Assembly: GCA_963556695.1 (NCBI GenBank)
Contig: CAUWAG010000003.1
Coordinates: 4,898,001-4,962,000 of the forward strand
Reading direction: 5' to 3'
Length of the DNA stretch: 64,000 bases
DNA from: Anthostomella pinea
Lineage: Eukaryota > Ascomycota > Sordariomycetes > Xylariales > Xylariaceae
Part shown: positions 45,881 to 58,168 of the stretch, in pieces
How positions within the stretch are numbered: position 1 is the stretch's first letter
Layout: each line of letters begins with the position of its first letter
Program-made: the position numbers and the translations under genes
The notes under the pieces: model-generated
What the model saw: only the letters and a program-made list of their open reading frames with translations
Databases searched by the model: none
Told to the model about the DNA's origin: nothing

Positions 45881-47404
45881 CTAATACCGCTCTTGCCGGT
45901 AGCCGTTCAATCGCTGCCCTTCATATTGAACACCAGTCATAGAGTCTGGTGGGTTTGGAAGGTTGTTGCTCAAAGCTCTCAGTGGCGGGAGTTCTGGCCG
46001 AGGGGCTCGCCCATAGGGATCTTGTGCATATGAGTCTGCAGGGGCTTGTTGAGGGGGCTGACTCGCAGGTCCCTGGCCCGGTGGCATGGCTGGCGTGCCT
46101 CCTCGCAACTGTGCGTTTTCCATGCGCAACCGTTCATTCTCTTGGAGCGCGTTTTGGCAGTGACCGGACAGCGACTTGATGTTGTCTGACAGTCGTTGAT
46201 GCTCCGCAATTGCTGATGACAAGGTCAACATGCGTTTCACACGTGTCAGTTGCACTCGAACATACCTTTGGTAAGAATCTCCCATTTGGACGCTTTCGAC
46301 CCACGCTCTTGAGGCATCAAATCACGCAGCTGCTCGAAAAGCTCTTTCATTTCTGTCCGCCTTTTCCGCTCTGCAAGCTTGTGGCTGACCCGAAGTTCGG
46401 GTGTCCTGCTATACGGCTGAGCGCCGCCTTGCGGGCTGGATTCCTCACTGTGCATATCCGACAGCTGCTTGTGCTGCAGGCTGTGGTGGTGGATTGTCTG
46501 CAAGTCGGTCGAGTTGGTTGACAAGCGGTGGTAGTCTGGTCCAAGGCCGTCATCAAGTCGCCGCTGCCCAGGCGGCAGCCGGGACTCCGTGGTGAACTGG
46601 CTGCTGGCTATCGAGTCGGCAATACTGCTTCGCCTCGAGTCCAAAAACGTCCCGCCATTAGGCATTCTGTGTATTTCCTCCTCCGGGAAGGCCCAGGCTT
46701 GACCCTTAGTCGGTTCCGCGGCTCTTGCGATAGTACTCGTCGCTGGACCAGTAATGGCCGGTGCCGTCCTCGCGACCTTAGGCAGACCGTCCGGAGTGCG
46801 CTCCATACTGGGCTGGTACCCATTCGACATCCTATTGAGAGAGTGGTGGTCCTGTCCCACGCGCGGGTTTCGCTGTTGCGCCAAGGTTCCCTGAATCGAC
46901 GTCGTCGACTGGTTCTGGCTCGTGTACGGCGACCCGCTCAATCGCATGTCGTTGAAGTTCTGATTCATCCTGCTGTCCACACTCTCACGCCGCGATTCGG
47001 GTCCTGCGCTCGCTGTCCCTCCTAACGGTATGCCATGAACGGATTCCAGCGACTGCGGTCGATCGAAGCGCCCCATCCCGGACGACGTAGGAGATACCAT
47101 TGATGCTACGCTCATGTGGCTCGACGGGGATACTAAGGCATGGGGAATTGGTATATTGGTGGTCGGAGAGGGCGTCTTGTCCTGCGCAGAATGATATAAA
47201 GGTATCCCAAAGCCCGAGGCTGCTGACGTGTCTAAGACGGCGCCGTTAGCGACACGTTGCGGGCGGCAATGTACGGGATCACCTACGCTTGCTCGAGGTG
47301 TTCGAGTAGTATGCCGAGTCACGGTTCTCGTCGTTGAGGACACCTGCCAGCCCCACAGGCAACTTGGACTGCGAGGCAGGGCGACGGTGTTGTTCAGTGG
47401 CCAT
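45881..47404 (-). CDS. bHLH transcription factor
   Basis: Three exons: 47404-47287, 47231-46266, 46212-45881 (471 aa). Introns are 55 and 53 nt with CTAAC and CATCAG signals. The first 320 residues are disordered (Ser, Pro, Gln, Arg-rich). The basic helix-loop-helix domain starts at SHKLAERKRRTEMKELFEQL (residues 322-341). The basic region H-x3-E-x2-RR is the set of residues that contact an E-box. The loop is PQERGSKASK and helix 2 is WEILTKAIAEHQRL, with the second intron inside it. Helix 2 runs into a leucine-zipper-like continuation (IKSLSGHCQNALQENERLRM). The C-terminal 75 residues are Pro/Gln-rich. This is a nuclear dimeric regulator; the pathway is not evident from the sequence. The 5' end was set at ATG 47404 because the first exon joins in frame. 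Confidence 0.88.
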
Positions 47405-50400
47405 GGTGGAATCGGCTGGCAATCGCAACGGGTTCAATGAATGAAAATGATACTAAGACTGCAGGTTGCGGGCAACGGCGACAACAACGACAACGTTATA
47501 AAAAATCGAATAAGCTCGGCAAGAAGAATCAGGTCATCGAGACCAAGGCGGGTTCGAGACGTGCGCGGCCACGGACGCAGGACTGCTCAGCTCCTGCTTG
47601 AATTGGAAGATCAAGAGCAAGAACGCGACTTTCAACGATTATAGACACCTGCAGTGGGTCCGAACAGCATTGGCGCTGGACATCCAATTGCAGAAGGGGC
47701 GCAACTGGATCAAAGCCTCGAACTCGGTCAGAACAGGAAGAGGGCGACGAAGCAGCGAAGCCGTCGTGGTGATGGTGTAGATGTGGCGGGGTGTTGCAGG
47801 CTATAGTTGTTCTCGTTAAGGTATCGACAGGACATGTAAATGGAACAGAGTTTGACTGTCGCCAGCACGGATATTCCACATGGAGATAGATAATAGGTTG
47901 GGTGGTTGGAGGGACGGGATGAGAACGAACGGGGGGGGCGGGAAGACGTTAAGGGAAGCAAATTGATTTTCTCAGAACAAGTGCAGTAGGCAGGTAGAGG
48001 AGGTACCTCGATGGTAGGCTATTTACGTGTAGTAGGTGAAGTACCCTAAGGTAACCTCGGTCTGAGTCTAGAAAGAGGCCAAGGCAGCTAACGCGCAAAG
48101 GGCCATGTTCTAAATGGCAAAAGGAGCTCAAAATGGACCGAGTGTTCTGTGTTCAAGTTCGGAGGTCTGGATTGGATAGGAAAGAGGACACGGCGGGCAG
48201 GCGGGCAGGCAGAGGCAGGGGCGAGACCTTCCTCGCGTTGGGTTTTTGAGTTTTCTGGGTTCAAACTTCAAAACTCGACCTCACTGGCAGTCTGGCAGCT
48301 GGATCGAAGGAGGGACTCCCTGGCTCCCCTCCCCTGTGTGCGCGGACTGTCCAGCGGCCCAGCGCCCCAGTCTCCAGATGGCCCATGGGAGGGATCATGG
48401 CACGCATGGATGGATGAAGACAAGGGAAACGGTCCAGTTGACCTCAGACCCGCCGCCGCCACGCGCCATGATGCCTGTCTCGACAGTGCATCGGGCTTTT
48501 GGGAAAGGGCCTAGCACATGGCTGCTTCAGGCAGCAGGGGTCGAGTGGGTACGGCTGCAAAAGGTACACTCTACCCGCCGAGTCTTATGTATGTGGGACA
48601 CCAGTGGGCAGCGATCGAGGGCGACGGGCCAATCCGGGCGATGCTTATCTACCACTCAGCGTGACCAGCGGCGTACCGGGTACGCTTCTACCAGGTCCAA
48701 CGCGGGCTGTGCCCTTCCCATGTGCACAGCAGTGGGGCTCAGCAATAGACTATCGGCTGCATCGTGGCCGTGTAGCAGTACTTGGAATGAAGTAGCGTCG
48801 CTGGCCCCACCATATCCTGCCAGATCAGGCATGCCCCAGCACCATGCCCAGCACGTACTGGCAACCACCTGTCTGTCGCTGGAGGTTGGCAGCAGGCTGG
48901 CTACAAGCCTACCTAACTAAGGATCGATCCGTGGTCAGCAAAAGAACGTGCCTCTGCCTGCGAGCCGTTGCATGGTCATCATGGCTCGGAAGGACCGATT
49001 GAAGAGGGAGGTTGATATCTGGGGTAGGGGTTGACGTCGAAGGATTCGGGACAACGCGAATGGGAGTATGGGAGAATCCTCATACTCGACGTCGACTCGG
49101 TCGCGCCGTGTGGCCAGGGTCAGGACAGGTAGGCACTTCGGGTCAGGTCAAGATCGAGGCACTTCAAGTGAAGTCAGACTCCTGGCTGACTGTGGGCCTC
49201 GTGACGGCGCTCTGCATTCAAGTCACGCACAGACGGGCAGACAGGCAGACCAGGCACAGACATACGGGCAATTCAAGCGAAGCCGGTCCTTGTTCACGCG
49301 CACGAGTAATTTGGCGGCTCGTGCTAATCAGCGGCAGAGTCGTGGTACGAGCACAAGCACGAGCAGGCAGGGTTTGGTGCTTTATTAGTACAGAAAAACA
49401 AACTCCCAACCAGCCTTCAATCTTGGGAAGTTGGGGGGAGTTGGCCACTGAAACTTCACCGAGAGACAAGGCGGCAGGTGAGATTGGGTTGCGGCCAATG
49501 ATCACTCGATAGGTATCTGGGGAACCGGGGCACTGCCGACGGGGGTGCTGAATAACCGCCGAGCATCTGGCAGATCACCTCCAGATGGATGGGCAGAGAC
49601 AGAGACATGCCCCTCTCGAAAGAGAGTGATGGTGGTGAGATGTTGCAATACACCCGATGCAACCAAGCGACCTCGGGAGCCAGACCAGAAGGCCATCACG
49701 CTGCCCTGTGGCTTGCGAATTTACATTTGCATACATGTCAAGTACAACACCAGATAAAAGTACGGACGAAGGAAGCGTGGATGCGGACACATGCGGTGCG
49801 AAAGGCTGAACCCGAGCAACGTCTGCGTTACGGGATCATGCCATCCACCGTCGGTGTCCCCTTGGGAAAGTGATACGATTGATGAGAGAGACGGGCAAAT
49901 CGTCCTGGCCTGGGACCTGGATCGCCTAGACCTGTCACCCACCCACTCACTGCAGTCATCAGTCACAGGTTGTTATTATCATTATCATCATGGGCCATGG
50001 CTCTCCTGTCCGTCACAGTTCACATTATTTGCTGCGCCTTGCAGATTTGGATTTTCCGTGCGATCTTCCCGCCGCCACGTGAGCCTAGTTGGTAGAGAGA
50101 GCTTGACCTGCAGGGCCCGATGTCACCCTGTGTGGGTTGGCACAGACTGGTACTATGTAATCCCATCCAACCGCGGTCGAAGGGCATAATGCGGGGATGC
50201 TCACGGAAGCATTCCGCGGCAGCGCTTTGAAAGTTGAAGGGGGTGGTAATAAGCTTGACCGTATGTGACTGTACTTCTACAGGACGTGTGACAACCAGTT
50301 ATAAAGAGAAGAGTCGTCGCCGGTGATGAGGAGGTAATGTGTGGAAACAGAGGCTCTGCAACCTCTGCCCGGGCAGTGCTGTTATATTATCGACCGGTCA

Positions 50401-53400
50401 CCCAGATCCGTCGATCAAGCTGCCCTGTAGCCGGCGAGGCTTCGACATGATACGTGCGAGTCGAGATAGAGAAACTCTCCCGAGTCAGGAGACAGACGGG
50501 TGCCTTTAGTTTGCCCAGCCCATCTAACGACGTACCTAGGCCCAATCTGTGTGGCGGTCGAATCTCGACAGCCATCGCGGAAGCATGTTACATAGCCCCC
50601 CTGAACTGGAGGGTGGGTGTACTGTGTAACTCGACCGCCAACTCTGTCGTTGACAGCCATCCAGCCATCCCAGGACTGCGTAATACCCGTTGAAGACTTC
50701 CCGAAGGAGGTGTTCCCGATCGTTTCGCTTCCCGAAATCCTCGACTGCCGTCTCTGATGAGATGCGTCGTTGGTGCGACTAGGGTTCATCAGCCACGGCG
50801 GGTCACGGCCTCGTTGTCGTCTGAATACCGCCGGTCATTATATTTCACTGCCCTCTGCCTCGGCGCGCGTCCATGTCATTTGTCACCCGTCATCTATAGC
50901 AAAAGGTCCCGAGGCACCTGCTAGTGTTTCCGCAAAGCTCGCAACGTTTATGATTTGTCAAAGATCCCATCTCTTTCCTACGAAAAACACGTTGCTGCCA
51001 TGTGTTGGGCATCTCCACCGCTCACTCTAGTCAGTCGTAAGTCGCAACCAGGCAAGGTAAGCTCATCTGCTACCACGTAGCGCTGGCTGACGAGTTGCGC
51101 ATTGCCGCACATGCTTCTATGCCATCGCCTTGCATGGCAGTACTGTACCGGTACGCCTGGGACCAACTGACAGACTGGCATGCGTGTGGGGGGTACTATA
51201 TATATGTGATAGTGGTGGTGCTGAGTGATGGGCCGCCGCCGGTGTGCATAGGTATGCACCGTATAACAAGGACGCTGCATACAGGCATACGCACGTCACA
51301 TCGCACACACGGGTGATTCTGAGATCAGCACGAAGCTGCTGACCCAACCACATGCAATCTGGGGGCTGACATACGAGATGCCCACAGACCCAAACCTTCA
51401 AGCCACCTGTAACGTTGACCACGAGTCTATTATAGGGTGTGCGGCTCGTCTTGCGATCCCCTGATACTCTGTCTCAGAGAATCAGAGACCCTGATCGGAT
51501 ACTAGGCTGATCTTTCTTCCACGGTCTATAACATAAGTATGTTTTCATCGCGCGTAGGCCTAGGTATGTAATACTTCAGGTTCGCGTCTATTGCCGCCCT
51601 TCACGTTATGCCGTGGCGAGGAACTCTAGAGACACGCGGGCTTACAGGCAGGCTGACACGCTCAGTTGGAGGCGCCAACCTTTCGCCTGCGTCTTCTCCG
51701 CTTTCTAGACATGTGAGTGTAGTAGCATCACGTCCGCGCGTGTGATTTCCTAGGGCGGACCGCGCTCGTAGAATCCACCGTGGACGACGTTGCACCCCAC
51801 TGTCCATCGGACTCGCCTTGATCCTCCTTGCTTCTGCTCGATTGCGACTTCATACATGACCCTTCCGTCGCAGGGACTCGTAATAGGGCTGTGGCGACAT
51901 GGTGATAAGCATGCTTGGCATTCCCTTCCGATAAGGCCCTGCCGAAAGGGAATGATGCTGCTGATGATGGACGATGCCGAGCTCGACGTGGACGTGAGAG
52001 CGCTGCACCGCTGACGTACATTGATATATTAGCCTACTTGCCAATCGCAAAGCCATCCGTGATCCTCCCACCACAGGAGACTCCGAACGGCTCTGCAAAT
52101 CAGATCGGGGGAGGCAGTCATCCCACGCAGCCGTGTGTAGGTAGCTGTTCGGCGTCGAAACGGCGCGACAGCATGCCACGTTCACAGACCTCTTTTGGGG
52201 GATTTTCCGCACTCCTCCCAGCGCATCCACCCGTGTAGAAGACCCCTGTGAGTTTCTCCTGCAGCAGCATACTGTGTACATGGATGATAGTAGAGAGGGC
52301 ACCCAACTGCCAGGTTTCCTCCAGCTGCGCCGCAGTGGTAAAGTTCTCGGTGGTACTCTCATCCAACTCATTTCGGGAGTCAGATCCCACCCCTGTGTTT
52401 CGGCGCTTCCCCATGATTTCTGGTGGAATTGGCATTCGATCACCGCCCACCACGGGCCACCAGATTGCCAGATTTGCCAGATCTGATATGGACGAGCTCC
52501 CCCGTCCGTGGACGGGCTGTGCCTCCACTGTTGAAGGCTGGCTTCCCCCCTGCTATTGGCTGGTGGAGGCAAAGGACCCTATCCTGGCCAGACCTGCCTG
52601 TACAACCAACACTCGGTGAAATATTGGGCAGGGGGTATTGCGCCGACTCCTCGCTTCCTTCCGGCATCTGGCTTACTGTGATAACATTCTTCAATACCCT
52701 ATGTTGGTACCGAATTACACGAGGCACCAACTCTTAACCGCATCATCTCCTCTGCGCCCCTACTCCTCTGGAACCAGCCTTCCTGCGGATGCGTTATCTA
52801 CCGGAGGATCAGCTAATCACACAGCACCGAAGTCTATCGATCATGTCGTGATAGGCTACTGTCCATGGCGGACGCACTGTCATCCTTGCCGGGCTCGGGG
52901 CGGGGCGCCGGGGAGGAGCCGTGTCGACTATGACTGGCAATAATTCCATTAAGGGGGGCGCAAAGACCCAACTCTAATTCAATGATGCCAAGTCGGTCGC
53001 CCATTGAACATTGAAGGCTCGCCGATGGGATACTTCGGACGACACTGTTGACTATGGACGTTTCATCTGGCCATCTACGCATGCACTGTTTGTCGACAGT
53101 CGTTCGACAAGAGATTGGGAAAAAGTAAGCCTTGCATAAAAGGGGTACAGATGGCAGCACCTCTGCCTTGGAGGCGCGATTCGAGGCGTGTGGCGTAATA
53201 GACGACACCGAGCAACGAAGCTGTTTATCAGACGATTGAGCGCCTGGAGCTATTTACATTGGAAACGGTGGCGCGACCCTACATATGCTGCGGACATGGA
53301 AGGATCGCGGCGTCACCGCACGCGATATCTTCGACTGATCAAAATAGACCTTCTCCAAATTCCCAACCTGCTTGCGTGCATGCTGCCTAGGAGACCGCTC

Positions 53401-56299
53401 GTGCACAAGCGTCAGCCTCCCGTCTTTATACGGGACTAACCTCTCACTTCTCATTGGGCTGATGATGGGTGGTTGGCCTACTGTACCCCGTGTCTATCAC
53501 GAACCTTGTAGCCGCCGCGCTTCCCAGAGCCGCGGAGATTCATTAAATACGACCATGACCGTGATACCCTGCGTGAGTAAACTTAATTGACGGTCCATGT
53601 GGCAGAGTTTCATTTTACATAATAGTAGAACAGCGCGCCGTTGCTGTATGTTGTTCCGGCCCTGTTTTGACAACTCATGGCCGTGGGGAAAACTACTCTA
53701 CTTCAAAATCTAGCCTGCGTTCAGCGCGGGAGCTAACTTCGTTATTTTAGCTTTGCTCCTCTTCATGTGCAAGCGTACCAGCCGGGACGATCTCGGTCCC
53801 AGGAGTATGGCCGAGAGAACTATATCGGGTCGCCAGCCATCTCCAGGACTGGCATGACCCGTGTCGACAGTCCCATTGCCCCGGGCTAGAGGTCCCTGGA
53901 TTCTCCAGATTATCGTGTGGTATTTTTACACTTTATTACACGCCTCGATGCGAGGACCTCCACGGCAAAGTCCGCTTCGACACATCTCTTGTGCAGGACT
54001 GGCGCCAGCCACGTTCCTGAAACGTTGCTGCGAGTCTCAAGCATGTACATATGTAGTGATAAACAAGTTACAAGAGCATCAAGCACACGTTCCATCGTCA
54101 CGAATGTCTCTCCTTACTCGTATCAGAAGCATGTATGAGCGCCAAAAACACGAAGTCGTGAACCTGAGAAGGCACACCGGTGGACAGTGCTGGAAGCATC
54201 TCATGGCGTACAACCCGCCGGGCGCCGTGAAAGCTAGAAGCACATCGGACGAACCGTGCCACGTTGATCAGTAATCTGGCCTGCACCGCATCTTGCCCCC
54301 AAGCTCGGGGGGTTGGCTGGCATCTGCAAAGAAGATCACGACCAGAGGTCCGGGTCCATCCCCCCGCAAACCCAATATATCCTTGACCCGTGCCGTAGTC
54401 TCGGGATGCTCCTTGCATAGTCAGTCATCACGACATATCGTCGTCTTCAGGCAGGTATCAAGGAATCGAGAGAGTCCTATGCATTGGGGTGCGAAGCTGT
54501 CACTGCATAGCCAGGTGAGACCACAGAGGCTCTGTACAGTACGTGACAGAATGACCAACCGCCCTGAATGAGCATGCTACATGGTGACTAGCTCTGTCAC
54601 ATCTCACATGGAGGTGAGACTGGAACTCCACGCGTTATGCCAGAAAGTTTGACGTATTAGTCACAGCGTTCAAGTCGGGTGCAACGCAGTTATCGTATAG
54701 GGGCCCCAGCCGAAATACTCGAGCAGGCCCGATTCACACGAAGAGTCCAAGAGAAAGGAATTCAAGTATACACCCCTATAGGCACTCAGGAACGAGTCTG
54801 CCTGCTTCTCGGTCATACTGAAGCTAAACATCCCGTCTACCCCTGAACGCCATCGACATGGCGCCATCTGCTCGAGCGCCTATGGTCGTCACAAAACCAC
54901 TCTCGTCCGTCGAACATGTTGCATGTCTGTCGACTCATCACAACGTCTTCGGGTAGACAGTTCCACACGATCCTGCGTACCCGTCTCGATGGGGCAGAAG
55001 CTGGCGAGGCCTCCCGGTCCGTCCCCAATCCGACAATACGACGACGACGACGAGCCTAGAATCTGCCAGAGCACCGCAGGCAGGGTTCTGCAAAAACCCC
55101 CGACCCACCCACCACTCCAGTTCTGTCAGATGGCGTGGCCTTTCAGCCACTCGGAGTGCCAACTGAGACAATGATTGGGAAGCTGGGGAGACGAGATGGG
55201 CGCTTGTATGTGTGTGTCACCGCGTACACGCCCATTCGGCCGTGGGCTGACGGGCTCGTGTGCCCGCCCCATCACTCCCACGTTGCCTGAACCCGAGGTA
55301 GCGCGATCTCACGGCGAGAGAGCTCGAGGAACGACGACGACGACGACGACGGCAACGACGATGGTGACAGCCTGCGTGAGACCCGTAATGTCTCGGGCGC
55401 GGGCCTGCAGGAAGACCTGCTTGCTCGCCTCCTCCAAGCCAATTTGATCTGGCCCAACGCCCACTGCTGGGTCCCGTCGGGAAGCAACTGGGTTCGTTCG
55501 ATATGGGACGCTCGACTGCTGGATCGGATCCTGAATCAGGAAGGACTTCGTGATTCTCGATTGTCTCTCGCCGGATTGCTGCCGCCGGATTGCTGCCGAC
55601 TGGTTAAGCCGACTGGTTAAGCCGACTGGTTAAGCCGACTGGTTAAGCCGACTGGTTAAGGACGGTTGGGCTTGAGACAGAAATTGTACACTGCTGTCCC
55701 GCATCTGTCTGACGGCGGCACGTTGGTTCGCTTTCGCATTTCCACATTGGGATTTTGGACGTTGAACCCTCGGCTGGTAATGGCATCGATGTCATACAGC
55801 GTTGAGGCAGCATGGTGTAATTGACCCTTTCCAGAAAGGATGGGAGAGACTGGTCTCGTTTTCGGCTCGCGTGCCGTGAAGCATACCTAGCTATTGTGTG
55901 AGGTCACCTGGAGGCAATATTTGAGTATGTCTCGTAGCTATGACTGTTCGCCAGTGACCATCATGGCTGTGATAACGTTGAAGTCAATGCGGCGGTGCAG
56001 TTGCGAATATGGCGGACTCAGCTCTGCGGAGTTTCAAAAGCTGGGCGGCGGAGTTGCGGAGTTGCGGCCCTCATAGACCTCCCGTCCCGTCAGCTCAACC
56101 TTACCGACACATGCACGCCGTCTTGTTGTTATTCAGCAGTGCCGCATTTCCACGAGACACTGTAGCCGTGATTCGGTAAAGTGAATACCACTGTCACACA
56201 GCCTCGTCAATCTCAACTATCTCGCCTATCTCGCCTGCCAGGGGGCACTACCAGCGTCCTGACTCCCGAATACGGCATTGAAGCCTGAAGCCCGACCCA
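47405..56299. other. Nine-kb stretch with no supported gene
   Basis: Open frames up to 240 codons exist on both strands (for example 48246-48920 plus and 51850-52572 minus), but overlapping frames are equally long and none shows motifs, signal peptides or splice-linked partners. Noted inside: GC-rich tracts at 48180-48230, a 12-bp imperfect hairpin at 51928-51963 (CATTCCCTTCCG / CGAAAGGGAATG), an (ACG)n run at about 55334-55352 and a five-copy 13-bp tandem repeat at 55596-55660. The first part is probably the 5' UTR and promoter of the bHLH gene. Confidence 0.5.
55571..55660. repeat. 13-bp tandem repeat x5 preceded by a 15-bp duplication
   Basis: Five exact copies of CCGACTGGTTAAG (55596-55660) follow two partial copies of a CCGGATTGCTGCCG unit (about 55571-55597). 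The array is perfect, so it is recent or maintained. Confidence 0.9.
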
Positions 56300-58001
56300 A
56301 TGGAATCCAGCAGCGGTGCATCGCGGCAGAAAAGCTGCAATACCTGCGTCAAGGGCAAGTGACGATGCGATAAGCGGCAGCCGGCTTGCGGAAGATGTGC
56401 GAGAAGGAGATACCTGTGCATCTATGGGGGGCGGAGTGATATGCCCACCGCTAGAGAGTCCGCAGGTCCTCCCATCAGCCTAGATTACCTCGCCAACCCA
56501 GATCCCACCGCTTTCGTGCCGGATGCCGACGCTTTCTCAGCATCTCTGGAAGCCAATATGCCAATGACCCAGTGCTCGGCATTCCAGCTTGATGGTGCTT
56601 TTGCTCCCTTGCTGAATAATATGCCCGGGGACGGCTTTGTCGATGGTCTCTGGCCGTCTGACCACTTTCCAACCGAAGCGTCCCCAGCCCAAACAGAGAA
56701 GTCGTTGACTAGGAGGGACTACTCCAAGATGGCTCATGAATGCGTATGTTAAAGTAATCCCCTTCGGGATATGTTCTCAACCAACTATGCCTAGGATGAC
56801 TTTGCCGCCTGGCAGCTTGCAGACCCATCGACCAAAGTCGGGTTCACCCTCATAGCACTCAAGAACTTCCATGTGGCCTTCGCCCGGCATAACTGCACCT
56901 CGTACCTTCACCGATGCCTCTACAAGGATGACATGCCTCGCTGGGTGCTACACGCTTTTTCGACATGCCTTCTATATACGCACCAGACTGAGTCAAACCG
57001 TGGACCTGTCCTCCGAGTACTTCATGAAAGCGTCACGCACTTGAAAGGAACTGCCGGCATTACGACCCTTACTCCACAGAGGAAGCTGGCGAGGGTCCAT
57101 GCCCTCATGTTCTACTAGTCTATCCGCATGTTCGACGGAGACATAGCCCTGGGACAGCAGGCCGATAACGACATGCCACTGTTAGAATCTTGGACCAGGG
57201 ACCTTTGCCGAGCCCGAGACAATATAACGGGACTTCCCAGCTCAGCCGAAAGAGATATCCGCGCTGAGCCACCCGAGTGTTGGGAGGTATGTCCCTATAT
57301 CGCTGCTTATCATCGGTTGCTTATCTGACGGTCTCTTAGCGGTGGGTGTTTGCTGAAAGTCTGAGGAGGACCTGTATGATGTCTTTCTCCTTGCAGTCTT
57401 TCTGGGGACTTATAAAAGGCCGCATAATCGCCCGTATGCTAAAACGCCCGCTCCCGTCCAGACTCATGGTGCTAACAAGACGTAGCCGAGTCCGACAAGT
57501 GGGCTTATGTCCCTCGATGGACACTATCAAGTCACCTGTGGAATGCCACCAACTCATTTGATTTTTTCCGTGCCTGGAAGGAAAAGCCCCTATGGCTCGT
57601 CTCTGCGTTCGAATTTGAGGAGTTCCTGGAAACCGGTGTTGGAGACGACCTGGATGACTTCCCCCTTTTCTTCCTGACACTGTAAGTAAGCCACCATGCC
57701 CTCTGTACTGAAAGGACTGACATAGTATCACAGTTACTTTGGTGTGAACGAGATGAAAACCTTCTGCTATGAGACAAGCGGTCGTCTCTTAACGTAACGG
57801 CTACGTGCATACTCCGATACCCTGGAGGTGTCTATTCGCGTTGCCGAGTCGAGCGTGAAATAACGCCTACCAGAGCCTCAAGTCGCGCCACATGTCCGCG
57901 ATCAGTGGCCGTCTCGTGGAGTACGCTCGGTGGATTTCCATCAACGAGTCGGACTATGGAATGACATTTCCCATGCTGGCTACACTCTACATGTTGCATA
58001 A
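56300..58001 (+). pseudogene. Zn2Cys6 transcription factor with four nonsense codons
   Basis: The ancestral model has five exons: 56300-56743, 56795-57286, 57340-57433, 57486-57681, 57734-58001, with all splice sites intact and one continuous frame of 498 codons. A classical zinc cluster lies at the N terminus (CNTC..RCDKRQPACGRC..CIYG). Later segments (MFDGDIALGQ, LWLVSAFEFEEFL, YFGVNEMKTFCYET) match regulators often found in secondary-metabolite clusters. Four in-frame stops break it: TGA 56360 inside the zinc cluster, TAG 57116, TAA 57795 and TAA 57861. Each is one C-to-T step from CGA, CAG, CAA and CAA. No frameshift is seen. Translation from ATG 56441 would lack the DNA-binding domain and still stop at 57116. 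The next gene starts only 168 bp downstream. Confidence 0.85.
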
Positions 58002-58168
58002 GATGCCGCTCTCCTCGTGTCCAAGATACCCTTCTTTCTCAACCAGCACCACCTACCTCTAAGGTACCTCAACATCGAAGCATTACGCAGACATCTTACT
58101 CAAAGCCACCAATCATCTTCAATTGAGCTCCCAGTGACTTCTATATCCTTTACACTTGGCCTACCAAC

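Noticed and set aside
48246..48920. A 224-codon plus-strand open frame
   Set aside because: Composition is unlike the real genes, no domain is visible, and overlapping frames are open on both strands; GC-rich DNA gives such frames by chance.
51928..51963. Hairpin CATTCCCTTCCG..CGAAAGGGAATG
   Set aside because: A single 12-bp stem with a mismatch and no neighbouring gene; not enough to call a structured RNA or terminator.
51850..52572. A 240-codon minus-strand open frame
   Set aside because: No recognisable motif, no splice partners, and antisense frames of similar length; treated as chance.
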